44,530 nt of DNA, from positions 1 through 44,530 of the forward strand of contig SOHZ01000615.1 in assembly GCA_004377365.1 (NCBI GenBank). Reading direction: 5' to 3'. The translations under genes were made by a program, and so were the position numbers. The stretch is from Anaerolineales bacterium. Lineage in GTDB: Bacteria; Chloroflexota; Anaerolineae; E26-bin7. The notes under the pieces are model-generated. The model was not told the DNA's origin, searched no databases, and saw nothing but the letters and a program-made list of their open reading frames with translations. This document shows positions 1-8,961 of the stretch, in pieces (position 1 is the first letter of the stretch; every line of letters starts with the position of its first letter).

Positions 1-1
1 C

Positions 2-2143
2 GACTTTGAGGACAAGGTGCCGGAGGAGATCAAGGCCGACCTGGAGCAGATCCAGAAGGACATCATGGCCAAGAAGCTGTGGACTGGCTGGGGCGAGCCG
101 CCCGAGGCCGAGGCCGCACCTGCAGAAAAGCTCAAGGTGGCCTTTGTCTATGTGGCTCCTATCGGAGACCTGGGTTGGACCTGGGCCCACGAACAGGGCC
201 GCCTCATGGTGGAAGAGGAACTGGGCGTGGAGACAGCCTACATTGAGAACGTGCCCGAAGGCCCTGATGCTGAACGCGTCATCCGCGACTTTGCCCAGAA
301 AGAGTACGACCTGGTCTTTGCCACCTCATTCGGGTTCATGGATCCCATGGTAACCGTGGCTAGCGAGTTCTCCGACAAGTACTTTGAGCACTGCTCCGGC
401 TACAAGACGGCCGATAACATGGCCACCTACTTCGGGCGGATGTACCAACCGCGCTTCCTGTCGGGCCTGGTAGCGGGCAAGGCCACCCAGGCCAACAAGA
501 TCGGCTATGTGGCCGCCTTCCCCATTCCCGAGGTGCTGCGGGGCATCAACGCCTTCACCTTGGGAGTACGAGAGGCTAACCCCGAGGCCACCGTCCACGT
601 GGTGTGGACCAACACCTGGTTCGACCCTGTCCTGGAGAAGGAGGCAGCCGAGGCCCTGCTGGATCAAGGCTGTGACGTCATCGCCCAGCACCAGGACACC
701 ACCGAGCCCCAGAAGGCAGCCCAGGAGCGAGAAATGGTCAGTATCGGCTACGATTCGGACATGAGCCAGTTCGTGGGCGACACCGTGCTGACCAGTCCGA
801 TCTGGAACTGGGGGCCGTACTACGTGGAACGAACCAAGGCAGTCATGGACGGCACCTGGGAGACCCACCAGTACTGGGGTGGGATGAAGGACGGCATCGT
901 GGATCTGGCCCCCATGAGCGCCAGGGTGCCCGACGACGTGAAGGCCCTGGTGGAGGAGTGGAAGCAAAAGATCCTCAGCGGAGAGTGGGATGTCTTCGTT
1001 GGCCCCATCAAGGGCCAGAACGGTGAGCTCTCCGTGCCGGCTGGCGTGAGCATGACCGACGAGGAGATGCTCAGCATGGACTGGTTCGTGGAGGGCGTGG
1101 TGGGCGAGGCGCCGGGCGAGCCACCTGTGGCCGAGGCCGTACCTGCGGAAAAGCCCAAGGTAGCTTTCGTCTACGTTGGCCCCGTGGGCGATATGGGCTG
1201 GACCTATGCCCATGACCAGGGGCGGCTCTATCTGGAGAAGGAACTGGGCGTGGAGACGGCCTACAGCGAGTTGGTTGCAGAGGGTCCCGACTCAACCCGC
1301 GTCATCCATGACTACGCCGAGAAAGGCTACGATGTGATCTTTGCCACCAGCTTTGGCTACATGGACTCGGTCATCGAGGTAGCTGTCGAATACCCCGACG
1401 CTGTCTTCGAGCACTGCACCGGTTACAAGATAGCTGACAACGCCGGCATCTACGATGGCCGGGGCTATCAAGGTTGGTATCTGTCAGGCATCGTGGCCGG
1501 TAAGATGACCAAGAACAACGTCCTGGGCTACATCGCTCCTTATCCCATCCCCGAGGTAGTGCGCAACATGAACGCCTTCACCTTGGGGGCGCGTTCGGTG
1601 AACCCTGACGTAGAAACGCACATCGTCTGGATCAATACCTGGGTTGACCCGCCCAAGGAACGGGAGGCCGCCCAGGCTCTGGCCGACCTGGGTGCGGACG
1701 TCATCGCCCGCGAGAGCGATTCCACCGAGCCTGATAAACTGGCCCAGGAACTGGGTCTCTACTCTATCGGCTACAATGCTTACGTGCCCGATGCCGCTCC
1801 CGACGCTCTCCTCACCGCGCCTATCTGGAACTGGGGCGTCTTCTACAAGAAGGCGGTGGAGGACGTTATGAACGGCACCTGGACGCCTGAGCCAGTGTGG
1901 TGGGGTCTGAAAGAAGGTCTGCTGGAACTGGCCCCCATTGCTGACTTTGTGCCAGATGACGTCAATGCTCTGGTAGAGGAGAAGAAAGCAGAGATCGTCG
2001 CCGGCGAGTTTGACGTCTTTGTGGGTCCCATCAAGGACAACACCGGCGAACTGCGAGTGCCCGAAGGTGACACCATGACCGACGAGGAAAAGCTGGCCTT
2101 CGATTGGCTGGTCGAAGGCGTGGTGGGCACCATCCCCAAATAG
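2..2143 (+). CDS. BMP-family ABC substrate-binding protein with tandem domains (5' end cut off)
   Basis: Binding protein of a BMP/PnrA-type importer (nucleosides or related ligands), expected outside the membrane. The frame is open from base 2, so the signal peptide and start lie upstream of the window. Two BMP domains of about 340 residues follow each other, starting near bases 131 (KVAFVYVAPIGDLGWTWAH) and 1151 (KVAFVYVGPVGDMGWTYAH). Each has the matching FATSFG, FEHCxGYK, PIPEV, NAFTLG, SPIWNWG or APIWNWG and DVFVGPIK blocks. Near-identical linkers (GEPPEAEAAPAEK, GEPPVAEAVPAEK) precede both. The first 40 codons (VPEEIKADLEQIQKDI) align with the C-terminal helix VPDDVNALVEEKKAEI of the later domains, so a third copy probably lies upstream. 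The gene ends in TAG at 2141-2143 and is followed by a strong hairpin and the ATPase gene. Family assignment is firm; the ligand is unknown. Confidence 0.9.
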   Translation, partial: DFEDKVPEEIKADLEQIQKDIMAKKLWTGWGEPPEAEAAPAEKLKVAFVYVAPIGDLGWTWAHEQGRLMVEEELGVETAYIENVPEGPDAERVIRDFAQKEYDLVFATSFGFMDPMVTVASEFSDKYFEHCSGYKTADNMATYFGRMYQPRFLSGLVAGKATQANKIGYVAAFPIPEVLRGINAFTLGVREANPEATVHVVWTNTWFDPVLEKEAAEALLDQGCDVIAQHQDTTEPQKAAQEREMVSIGYDSDMSQFVGDTVLTSPIWNWGPYYVERTKAVMDGTWETHQYWGGMKDGIVDLAPMSARVPDDVKALVEEWKQKILSGEWDVFVGPIKGQNGELSVPAGVSMTDEEMLSMDWFVEGVVGEAPGEPPVAEAVPAEKPKVAFVYVGPVGDMGWTYAHDQGRLYLEKELGVETAYSELVAEGPDSTRVIHDYAEKGYDVIFATSFGYMDSVIEVAVEYPDAVFEHCTGYKIADNAGIYDGRGYQGWYLSGIVAGKMTKNNVLGYIAPYPIPEVVRNMNAFTLGARSVNPDVETHIVWINTWVDPPKEREAAQALADLGADVIARESDSTEPDKLAQELGLYSIGYNAYVPDAAPDALLTAPIWNWGVFYKKAVEDVMNGTWTPEPVWWGLKEGLLELAPIADFVPDDVNALVEEKKAEIVAGEFDVFVGPIKDNTGELRVPEGDTMTDEEKLAFDWLVEGVVGTIPK

Positions 2144-2204
2144 GGTAGATAAGTAGGAAGCACGAGTGGGTTGCTCGTTGACTTGCGCTTTCCTGAAATC
2201 CGAT

Positions 2205-2253
2205 GGGCCTGATGGATCCTGAGATAGCCTGTCTTCTCAGGGCCATCAGGCCC
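2205..2253 (+). terminator. Stem-loop terminator or attenuator after the binding-protein gene
   Basis: The arms GGGCCTGATGG + CCTGAG (2205-2223) and CTCAGG + CCATCAGGCCC (2236-2253) form a 17-bp stem with one small internal mismatch and a 12-nt loop, followed by TTT. It lies between the binding-protein gene and the ATPase gene of the same importer. That is where partial terminators often keep the binding protein in excess over the membrane parts. The short T run suggests incomplete termination (inference). Confidence 0.65.
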
Positions 2254-2256
2254 TTT

Positions 2257-2287
2257 ACCACTGTTGCACCACTATTGCGGTACAGGC
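2257..2287 (+). repeat. Dispersed repeat, copy A (two 11-bp units plus tail)
   Basis: This stretch contains two tandem 11-bp units, ACCACTGTTGC and ACCACTATTGC, followed by GGTACAGGC. The same 31 bases occur inverted at 37198-37228, and a one-unit version lies at 12871-12892. It sits between the hairpin and the ATPase gene. No coding role is seen. Confidence 0.7.
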
Positions 2288-2376
2288 AGTACCTTCGCTT
2301 CACGTCATTGATTCCTCCGACAATCTGAGAAAAATATCCTCCGATTTAACCGCTTCGATGCAGAAAGGTTAGGAGA

Positions 2377-3894
2377 GTGACAGCAGATTCTATCCTTGTA
2401 CAGATGGTCAGCATCGCCAAGCGTTTTCCGGGTGTGCTGGCCAATGACCACATTGACTTTGATGTGAAAGCTGGTGAGATACACGCCCTCCTGGGCGAGA
2501 ACGGTGCCGGCAAAACTACCCTGATGAGCGTCCTCTCGGGCCTGTACCGGGCCGACGAAGGGGAAATTTATATCAAGGGTCAGAAAGTCAACATGCGCTC
2601 GCCTCGCGACGCCATTGACCTGGGCATCGGCATGGTCCACCAGAACTTTATGCTGGTCGAACCGCACACTGTGGCTGAGAACATTACCCTTGGCCTCAAG
2701 ACGCCGCGCTTCTTCCTGGACACGGCCGGCACTGAGCGCCGCATCACAGGACTGTCAAAGCAATATGGCCTGCAAGTAGACCCCCGCGCCCGCATCTGGC
2801 AGCTCTCGGTGGGCGAGCAGCAACGGGTTGAGATCCTGAAGATGCTCTATCGGGGGGCGGACATCTTGGTTCTGGACGAGCCGACAGCAGTGCTGACCCC
2901 ACAAGAGGTAGAGGAACTGTTCGCCACGCTGCGACGCATGGCTGGGGAAGGACAGGCTGTCATTTTCATCAGCCACAAGCTCAATGAAGTGATGGACATC
3001 TCCAACCGGGTGACTGTGCTCCGGCACGGCAAAGTAGTCGCATCAGTAAACACCACCGAAACCAGCAAACAGGAACTGGCCCGCATGATGGTCGGCCGGG
3101 AGGTGCTCTTCCGGGTGGAGAAGAAACCAGTCGAACTGGGCCAGGCTGTTCTAAAAGTCGAGGGGCTGCGAGCGCTGAACGATAAGGGACTTCCGGCCTT
3201 GAAGGACATCTCCTTCACCATTCGAGAGGGAGAGATCCTGGGAGTGGCCGGGGTGGCTGGCAACGGACAGCGGGAATTGGCCGAGGTCATCACCGGCTTG
3301 CGCAAGGCCACCGGCGGCTGTGTATCCATATCCGAATGTGATACGACCCACTGCTCGCCGAGGGAGATCATCCGGCAACAAGTCAGCCACGTGCCGGAGG
3401 ACCGTCTGGGCATGGGCCTGGTTCCCAACCTGGCCGTCAGCGACAACATCATTCTCAAGGGCTATCGCGAGCCCCCCTTGGCCAAAGGCCCGTTCTTGGA
3501 TCGCCTCTCTATCAGGAACTTTGTGGCCAAGCTGATTGAGGCTTTTAACATCGCCACTCCGACTCAGGAAACCCCTGTCCGACTTCTTTCCGGAGGCAAT
3601 CTGCAACGCACCATCTTGGCCCGTGAGATCAGCATCGGGCCTCGTCTGATGGTGGCGGTACATCCTACACGGGGGTTGGACATTGGGGCTACCGAATCGG
3701 TCCGCAACCTCCTCCTGGAACAAAGGGAAAATGGGGCGGCCATTCTGCTGATCGCTGAGGACCTGGACGAGTTACTGGCCCTCAGCGATCGGATCGCCGT
3801 CATGTACGAAGGTAAAATCATGGGCATCGTCCCCGCTGAGGGAGCGGACATCGAACAGATTGGCTTGATGATGGCCGGTTCTAAAAGGACTTGA
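2377..3894 (+). CDS. ABC transporter ATP-binding protein, double-domain (BMP/nucleoside type)
   Basis: Cytoplasmic energy subunit of the importer whose binding protein lies upstream and whose permeases lie downstream. It has 505 residues, usual for RbsA/NupO-like proteins with two fused ABC domains. Domain 1 has Walker A GENGAGKT (residues ~40-47), signature LSVGEQQR (~143) and Walker B DILVLDEPTA (~162). Domain 2 has a degenerate Walker A (GVAGNGQRE, ~292), signature LSGGNLQR (~404) and PTRGLDIGA (~429), so only the first site is expected to have a canonical P-loop, as is normal in this family. The start is GTG at 2377, directly after AGGAGA; an in-frame ATG at 2404 has no good ribosome site. 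Confidence 0.92.
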   Translation: MTADSILVQMVSIAKRFPGVLANDHIDFDVKAGEIHALLGENGAGKTTLMSVLSGLYRADEGEIYIKGQKVNMRSPRDAIDLGIGMVHQNFMLVEPHTVAENITLGLKTPRFFLDTAGTERRITGLSKQYGLQVDPRARIWQLSVGEQQRVEILKMLYRGADILVLDEPTAVLTPQEVEELFATLRRMAGEGQAVIFISHKLNEVMDISNRVTVLRHGKVVASVNTTETSKQELARMMVGREVLFRVEKKPVELGQAVLKVEGLRALNDKGLPALKDISFTIREGEILGVAGVAGNGQRELAEVITGLRKATGGCVSISECDTTHCSPREIIRQQVSHVPEDRLGMGLVPNLAVSDNIILKGYREPPLAKGPFLDRLSIRNFVAKLIEAFNIATPTQETPVRLLSGGNLQRTILAREISIGPRLMVAVHPTRGLDIGATESVRNLLLEQRENGAAILLIAEDLDELLALSDRIAVMYEGKIMGIVPAEGADIEQIGLMMAGSKRT

Positions 3895-3975
3895 CGTGCC
3901 TCATAAGCTTTGCACCCTCGACCGCCTGAAGCCGGAATGAAAGTGGTTGAGCGCAAGGTATAAGGAGTAGCTAAC

Positions 3976-5082
3976 ATGCCTTACATACTGGTCGTTGAAG
4001 AAGGGAGATCTCGCCTGGTGAAGGAAAAGAAATACAAGGCGGAGAAAGGTGAGGCAACTCTCCAAGACCTTGTAGAGAAGTACCCACATTTGTTACCTCT
4101 GCCCGGCGTCGAGGCAGGTGATCTCGTGATACTGACGGTGCAGCGAGAATACCGTGCAACCGACCTGCTTTGTGTGGATAGCGACGGTGGAGTTATCATC
4201 GTTGAGTGCAAGTTACGAGAGAATCAAACGATGAGAGAGGTGGTAGCCCAACTCTTGGATTACACCTCTACATTGTGGAAAGTCACATACGCTGAATTCA
4301 ACGAGCATATCAAGAGCTATCTCGAAGGGGACATCGCAGAGAAAATGCTGAAGCGCCGTAGAGAAGAGGGCTTGCTCGAAGATGAGGATGAAGAAGAGTG
4401 GAAAGAGGACTTCAGAAACAAACTCATCAACAATTTGCAAACAGGTGCTTTCCGTCTGGTGGTGGTTGCAGATCGCATTCCTGAGGATATCAGAAATGTT
4501 GTCGAGTACTTGTCTTCTCTGTACTCAGTAGAGATCTATTGCGTTGAAGTAGGATACTTCCCCGATAAGAAAGGAGAGAAGTTGGAGATCACTGTCCCAC
4601 ATCTCATCGAATTTGGGAAGAGAAGCGCTTCTGCTCCATCTGCTCAGCCTAGAAGTTGGGATAGAGAATCATTTTTGGAGATTTGTCAACAGAGAGGCGG
4701 CACCAAAAGAAGAGAGAGCATTGAGAACTTGATTACCTTTGGAGAAGAACTGGAGAGAGAGGGAACAGGGATATGCACTTATGGAAGGAGCGTAAGTGGG
4801 AGCTTTATCTTCAGGAACATAGATGAACGCATGGTTTTCACCCTATACTCAAATGGATCCGTACATATGCACTTTCACAGAGTGCTTGGTGCGGATGACG
4901 TGGTCTTGGAAGAGTACATGGACAAATTAAATGCTTTACCCATTTTCCGCTATGCTCCTCAAAAGGATATAGATCACTCTCGCGGGAGTAAGAAGAAAGT
5001 GGAAGCCCTTGCCCCAGAGGAGATTGAGCAATTCAAAGAAATCGTCAGATGGTTTCTTCCCAAAACAACAACGCAGACATAG
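3976..5082 (+). CDS. PD-(D/E)XK nuclease-like protein
   Basis: This 368-residue protein has a restriction-endonuclease-fold core: ATDLLCVDSDGGVIIVECKL gives the D63...E77-x-K79 triad seen in NucS/DUF91-like and related PD-(D/E)XK proteins. It is followed by helical segments and FRLVVVADRIPEDIRNVVEYL, typical of a widespread uncharacterised nuclease-like family. The C-terminal ~140 residues (from SWDRESFLEICQQRGG) form a second domain that I cannot name. It starts at ATG 3976 after TAAGGAG. Its GC content is visibly lower than that of its neighbours, and it has no evident link to transport although it sits between the ATPase and permease genes, so an insertion is likely. The nuclease fold is well supported; activity and target are unknown. 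Confidence 0.7.
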   Translation: MPYILVVEEGRSRLVKEKKYKAEKGEATLQDLVEKYPHLLPLPGVEAGDLVILTVQREYRATDLLCVDSDGGVIIVECKLRENQTMREVVAQLLDYTSTLWKVTYAEFNEHIKSYLEGDIAEKMLKRRREEGLLEDEDEEEWKEDFRNKLINNLQTGAFRLVVVADRIPEDIRNVVEYLSSLYSVEIYCVEVGYFPDKKGEKLEITVPHLIEFGKRSASAPSAQPRSWDRESFLEICQQRGGTKRRESIENLITFGEELEREGTGICTYGRSVSGSFIFRNIDERMVFTLYSNGSVHMHFHRVLGADDVVLEEYMDKLNALPIFRYAPQKDIDHSRGSKKKVEALAPEEIEQFKEIVRWFLPKTTTQT

Positions 5083-5121
5083 AGAGATGCACGCGGTGTG
5101 CAAAAGCTAGGAGGTGGTGAG

Positions 5122-5355
5122 ATGCTGACGAGTGTGCGAGGGATCTACAAAGACAGAAAGATTGAGCTATATGAGAAGATCACCGGCATTGAGACCGCTG
5201 AGGTCATCGTGACATTCATCCCTTCGGAAGACCGGGGAGTTGACCTGAGAGCGCGTGGATTCACTACAGAACTGGCTTCTGAGCTCCGACAAAGGTTGCT
5301 GACCTTCGAAGAAGACTGGAATGCGCCGGGGATGGAAGCCTATAACAAGTTATAA
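5122..5355 (+). CDS. Small antitoxin-like protein
   Basis: A 77-residue protein starting MLTSVRGIYKDRKIELYEK, with the pattern 'xxxxRGIYKxGKIELxE...VIVTF...RGFxxxxAxELRxRLxTFxEDWxxPxMxxYxxL' of small antitoxin-like proteins (DUF104/VapB-like group) often found beside PIN or MazF-type toxins. The ATG at 5122 is chosen because AGGAGGTG lies 6-12 bases upstream; a GTG at 5098 would translate the ribosome site. No recognisable PIN or MazF toxin is adjacent. The partner could be the nuclease-like gene upstream (39 bases away), or this could be an orphan. The toxin-antitoxin role is an inference. Confidence 0.6.
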   Translation: MLTSVRGIYKDRKIELYEKITGIETAEVIVTFIPSEDRGVDLRARGFTTELASELRQRLLTFEEDWNAPGMEAYNKL

Positions 5356-5388
5356 GCGCGGCGATGTGGTAAGGAGTGAGGACTAACG

Positions 5389-6564
5389 ATGACGATACCA
5401 CTAAAGATAGAGAAACGTTTGACCCCCTCTCGCACGGCCAGTTTCCTGGTGCCTTTCATCTCCCTTCTCTTAGCGCTGATCTTTGGGGGTATCATCCTGT
5501 TAACGGCCGGAGCCAACCCGCTGACAACCTACAAAGCCATGTTCCTGGGAGCCTTCGGCAGCAAGTACAGTCTTTCGGAGACGATGGTTAAGGCTATCCC
5601 CCTGATGTTGTGCGGGCTGGGAGTCTCCATTGCCTTCCGCATGCTGTTCTGGAACATTGGGGCTGAAGGGCAACTAGCTGTGGGCGGGATCGCCGCTGCC
5701 GGGGTGGCCCTTTTTGGGGCCGAGTGGTTGCCGGCGGCTCTGCTCTTGCCGGCAATGTTTGTGGCTGGTTTCGTGGCCGGAGCGCTGTGGGGGCTGGTGC
5801 CAGCCCTGCTGAAAGCCTTCATCCGGGTCAACGAGATCATCACCACCCTGATGATGAACTACATCGCTATCCTCTGGGTGGAGTATCTCTTCTACGGCCC
5901 CTGGAAAGACCCGGCCGGCTATGGCTTCCCCGGCACGGCCCAGTTTCCCGAAGCAGGCTGGTTGCCGCGCTTGCCCGGCACCCGCCTTCACCTGGGGCTG
6001 GCCTTTGCCATCGTGGCTGCTATTTTTATCTGGCTCGTCCTGGGACGTACTAAATGGGGCTACGAGATTCGGGTCATCGGTGAAAACCCTCGGGCGGCTA
6101 CCTACGCTGGCATCAGCCTGATGCGGAACATCATTTTGGTGATGGTTCTCAGCGGCGGCCTGGCTGGATTGGCGGGCATGGCCGAGGTGTCCGGCATCGC
6201 CCACCGCTTGCAGAAGGGGTTGACAGTAGGCTACGGATACACAGCCATCATCGTAGCCTGGCTGGGCAAGCTGAACCCGTTGGGTGTGCTATTGGTGGCG
6301 ATCCTGCTGGCCGGCCTGCTGGTAGGGGGTGATCAGATTCAGATCACCATGCAGCTCCCGGCCGCTGTGGCCCCGATCTTGCAGGGTGCTATTCTCTTCT
6401 TCATGCTGGGGGGTGAGCTTTTCACCCGTTACCGTCTGCGATGGGAATGGAAGCCCACTGAAAGCAAAACCCTCGGCCCATCGCCGCTTAAACCAGGGCA
6501 GTGTCCTGAGCTCTGTCCTGAGCCTGTCGAAGGGCCTGTCGAAGGGAGGGAAGGTGGATCATGA
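5389..6564 (+). CDS. ABC transporter permease (BMP/nucleoside type), first subunit
   Basis: Integral membrane subunit of the importer, 391 residues, with many hydrophobic helices and family blocks such as FWNIGAEGQLAVGGIAAAGV, NEIITTLMMNYIAI and VIGENPRAATYAGI. It is a BmpC/NupP-like member of the branched-chain amino acid/ribose permease superfamily. The cytoplasmic C-terminal tail (about residues 372-391) contains PEPVEGPVEG, the translation of a REP-like element, and is probably not functional protein. Its TGA overlaps the ATG of the next permease by 4 bases (ATGA), so translation is coupled. Together with the downstream permease it forms the heterodimeric channel. Confidence 0.9.
   Translation: MTIPLKIEKRLTPSRTASFLVPFISLLLALIFGGIILLTAGANPLTTYKAMFLGAFGSKYSLSETMVKAIPLMLCGLGVSIAFRMLFWNIGAEGQLAVGGIAAAGVALFGAEWLPAALLLPAMFVAGFVAGALWGLVPALLKAFIRVNEIITTLMMNYIAILWVEYLFYGPWKDPAGYGFPGTAQFPEAGWLPRLPGTRLHLGLAFAIVAAIFIWLVLGRTKWGYEIRVIGENPRAATYAGISLMRNIILVMVLSGGLAGLAGMAEVSGIAHRLQKGLTVGYGYTAIIVAWLGKLNPLGVLLVAILLAGLLVGGDQIQITMQLPAAVAPILQGAILFFMLGGELFTRYRLRWEWKPTESKTLGPSPLKPGQCPELCPEPVEGPVEGREGGS
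6503..6546 (+). repeat. REP-like palindromic element in frame at the 3' end of the permease gene
   Basis: GTCCTGAGCTCTGTCCTGAG is followed by CCTGTCGAAGG and a second CCTGTCGAAGG. The core CCTGAGCCTGTCGAAGG (6517-6533) is the imperfect palindrome known from intergenic and in-frame REP-like repeats in many bacteria, which leave the peptide PVEG in proteins. Here the half-palindromes appear duplicated. Confidence 0.7.
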
Positions 6565-7538
6565 ATCTCATCTCTTCCATCTTGACTTTACTCTTCACCC
6601 CTTCCACCCTGGCTGCCACTGTCCGAGGCGGCACGTCGTTGCTATACGCCACCCTGGGCGAGATTTTCACCGAACGTTCGGGCATCCTGAACCTGGGAGT
6701 GGAGGGGCTGATGATCATGGGGGCCGTAACCGGCTTTGCAGCGGCTTTCAAAACAGGCAACGTTTGGGTCGGTGTTGTTACCGGCACAATAGCAGGCGGG
6801 TTGCTGGCCTTGATCCATGCCTTTCTGACCATCACCCTGCGCGCTGATCAGACGGTCAGCGGCTTGGCCCTGACCCTTTTCGGCAGTGGCCTGGCTAGCT
6901 TCCTCGGCCAACGGCTGGGTCCGGGGGGCACACCTCTGGTCGGTCAGATTGGCCCCAAGTTTGGGAAACTGCCCATACCTGGTCTCTCGGACATCCCTTT
7001 CTTTGGCCAGGCCCTCTTTCAACAGGACATCCTGGTTTATGCCGTATACCTGCTGGTGCCTCTGGCCTGGTATTTTCTCTACAAGACTCGACCAGGCCTA
7101 CACTTGCGAGCTGTGGGCGAGAATCCCCAGACGGCCGATGCGATGGGGGTCAGCGTAGCCAATACACGTTATCTGTACACTGTCGCCGGCGGGATGCTGG
7201 CGGGACTGGGGGGTGCTCACCTCTCCCTGGCCTATACTCCCGGGTGGACTGAGGGCATGACCGCTGGTCGTGGCTGGATCGCCATCGCCCTGGTCATTTT
7301 CGCCACCTGGGACCCGGTGCGAGCTGTGGTAGGAGCTGTCCTCTTCGGAGCGATCAATGCCATACAGCTCCGTCTGCAAGCGCAGGGGACAACCATCCCG
7401 GCCGCTTTCCTCAACATGATGCCTTATATTTTCACCATCCTGGTGTTGGTCGTCATCACCTGGTGGGAGGCTTTCAGCAGGCGGGTGGGCGCACCTGCTG
7501 CTCTGGGCCTGCCTTACGTGAGAGAGGAGAAAGGATAG
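6561..7538 (+). CDS. ABC transporter permease (BMP/nucleoside type), second subunit
   Basis: Second membrane subunit of the importer, 325 residues, BmpD/NupQ-like. Recognisable blocks are GGTSLLYATLGEIFTERSG, LNLGVEGLMIMGAVTGF, ADQTVSGLALTLFG, LRAVGENPQTADAMGVSV and GRGWIAIALVIFATWDPVRA, with about 8-9 hydrophobic segments. ATG at 6561 overlaps the stop of the upstream permease by 4 bases. It is the last gene of the transporter operon and is followed by a bidirectional stem-loop that separates it from the convergent fabF. Confidence 0.92.
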   Translation: MNLISSILTLLFTPSTLAATVRGGTSLLYATLGEIFTERSGILNLGVEGLMIMGAVTGFAAAFKTGNVWVGVVTGTIAGGLLALIHAFLTITLRADQTVSGLALTLFGSGLASFLGQRLGPGGTPLVGQIGPKFGKLPIPGLSDIPFFGQALFQQDILVYAVYLLVPLAWYFLYKTRPGLHLRAVGENPQTADAMGVSVANTRYLYTVAGGMLAGLGGAHLSLAYTPGWTEGMTAGRGWIAIALVIFATWDPVRAVVGAVLFGAINAIQLRLQAQGTTIPAAFLNMMPYIFTILVLVVITWWEAFSRRVGAPAALGLPYVREEKG

Positions 7539-7560
7539 GGGCAGTCTGCAGAATCTCAAA

Positions 7561-7608
7561 AAGAAGGGGCCAACCCCGTGCGCTTCTGTCCGGGCCGGCC
7601 CCCTTTTC
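7561..7608. terminator. Stem-loop between convergent genes
   Basis: AGAAGGGGCC (7562-7571) pairs with GGCCCCCTTTT (7597-7607), with a GC-rich loop and a T run on the plus strand. It closes the ABC operon (plus) and may also serve fabF (minus), whose stop is at 7688. Confidence 0.55.
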
Positions 7609-7687
7609 ATTCTGTGTGTCTGTCCCTTCCTAGCCTAACTGCTCAACCAATACCATTCAGTTAAGGACAGACCAGGCTGACGTCGGT

Positions 7688-8926
7688 TTACCCACTGTAC
7701 TTGCGGATGATGACGGCCACGTTCTGGCCGCCAAAGCCGAAACCGTTGATCATGGTCGCGTTGACCTTTTGCTGGCGGGCCACGTTGGGCACGTAATCCA
7801 GATCGCACTCTGGGTCCGGCGTTTCGTAGTTGGTGGTGGGCGGGATAACCCCGTCGCGGATGGCAAGCACCGCCGCCAGGGCAGAGACAGCGCCGGCTGC
7901 TCCCAGGGTATGGCCGACCATGGATTTGGTGGCACTGACTGCCAACTGGTAGGCGTGGTCGCCGAAGGCTTTCTTGATCGCCCTGGTCTCCACGGCATCG
8001 TTCAAGGGGGTTGCCGTGCCGTGGGCGAAGAGGCAATCAATCTCCTCGGGAGCCATCCTGGCGTTTTCCAGGGCCAGCCTCATGGCCCATGCTGCCCCAT
8101 CGCCACTGGGGTCGGGGGCAGTGATGTGGTAGGCGTCGCTGGTGATGGCCCCGCCGGCTACCTCGGCGTAGATGTGCGCTCCTCGCTGGCGGGCGTGTTC
8201 TTCCGTCTCCACCACCATGACAGCCGCCCCTTCGCCGAAGACGAAGCCATCGCGGTTCTTGTCAAAAGGACGGCAGGCGTGCTGAGGGTCGTCATTCTGA
8301 GAGGAGAGGGGGCCCATACGACCCAGGGCAGCGAGGATTAGAGGGAAAGTAAGTGACTCTGTCCCTCCGGCGATGACCACCCTGGCCTCCCCCAGACGCA
8401 GCAGGCGCAGGGCCTCCAGGAAGGCATAGTTGCCGCTAGCGCAGGCTATTGTGGAGGTGATGACCGGCCCCTTGGCCCCGCTGACCATAGAAACCAGGCA
8501 GGAGACGGCATTGGGCATGACGCTGGGGAGGAAGAAGGGGCTGATGCTGCGCGGCCCCTTGGCCAGCAGCGTCTTGGTTCCCCCCTCCATGTCGCCGATG
8601 CCCCCGCCGCCAGTGTTCATCACCACGCCCACTGAGGTCGCGTCGCTTCCATCAATCGTCAAGCCAGCGTCGGTCAGGGCCATCTGTGAGGCAGCTATAG
8701 CAAACTGGGTGGCCTGGTGGGTGCGTTTGACCAGCTTAAAGTCCATGTAGGCCTTGGGATCAAAGTCCTTGACTTCACAGGCGATGCGCACCGGGAAACC
8801 GGTGGTGTCAAAGGCGGTGATGGGCCCTGCTCCGGAGACGCCAGCCCTCAGGTTGGCCCAGAACTCTTCCACTGTGAGGCCAATAGGGGTTATGGCCCCC
8901 AGGCCAGTGATGACTGCACGCTGCAT
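7688..8926 (-). CDS. fabF: 3-oxoacyl-ACP synthase II (KAS II)
   Basis: Condensing enzyme of fatty-acid elongation: malonyl-ACP plus acyl-ACP gives 3-oxoacyl-ACP. The 412-residue length is the usual FabF size. The Cys-His-His triad is complete: Cys162 (STIACASG), His302 (FAHGTATPLND) and His339 (KSMVGHTLGAAGA). The start MQRAVITGLG at 8926 is chosen because AGGAGG lies 9 bases upstream; a longer reading would translate the ribosome site. It lies 35 bases downstream of plsX on the same strand and is the last gene of the lipid module. A second copy is at 12962-14224. Confidence 0.95.
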   Translation of the reverse strand: MQRAVITGLGAITPIGLTVEEFWANLRAGVSGAGPITAFDTTGFPVRIACEVKDFDPKAYMDFKLVKRTHQATQFAIAASQMALTDAGLTIDGSDATSVGVVMNTGGGGIGDMEGGTKTLLAKGPRSISPFFLPSVMPNAVSCLVSMVSGAKGPVITSTIACASGNYAFLEALRLLRLGEARVVIAGGTESLTFPLILAALGRMGPLSSQNDDPQHACRPFDKNRDGFVFGEGAAVMVVETEEHARQRGAHIYAEVAGGAITSDAYHITAPDPSGDGAAWAMRLALENARMAPEEIDCLFAHGTATPLNDAVETRAIKKAFGDHAYQLAVSATKSMVGHTLGAAGAVSALAAVLAIRDGVIPPTTNYETPDPECDLDYVPNVARQQKVNATMINGFGFGGQNVAVIIRKYSG

Positions 8927-8961
8927 GATGAATTCCTCCTTATCAAGAGTTTTCACATCCG

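Noticed and set aside
326-1213. 295-codon open frame on the minus strand
   Set aside because: It is antisense to the BMP protein, His/Gly/Val-rich, and shows no family pattern.
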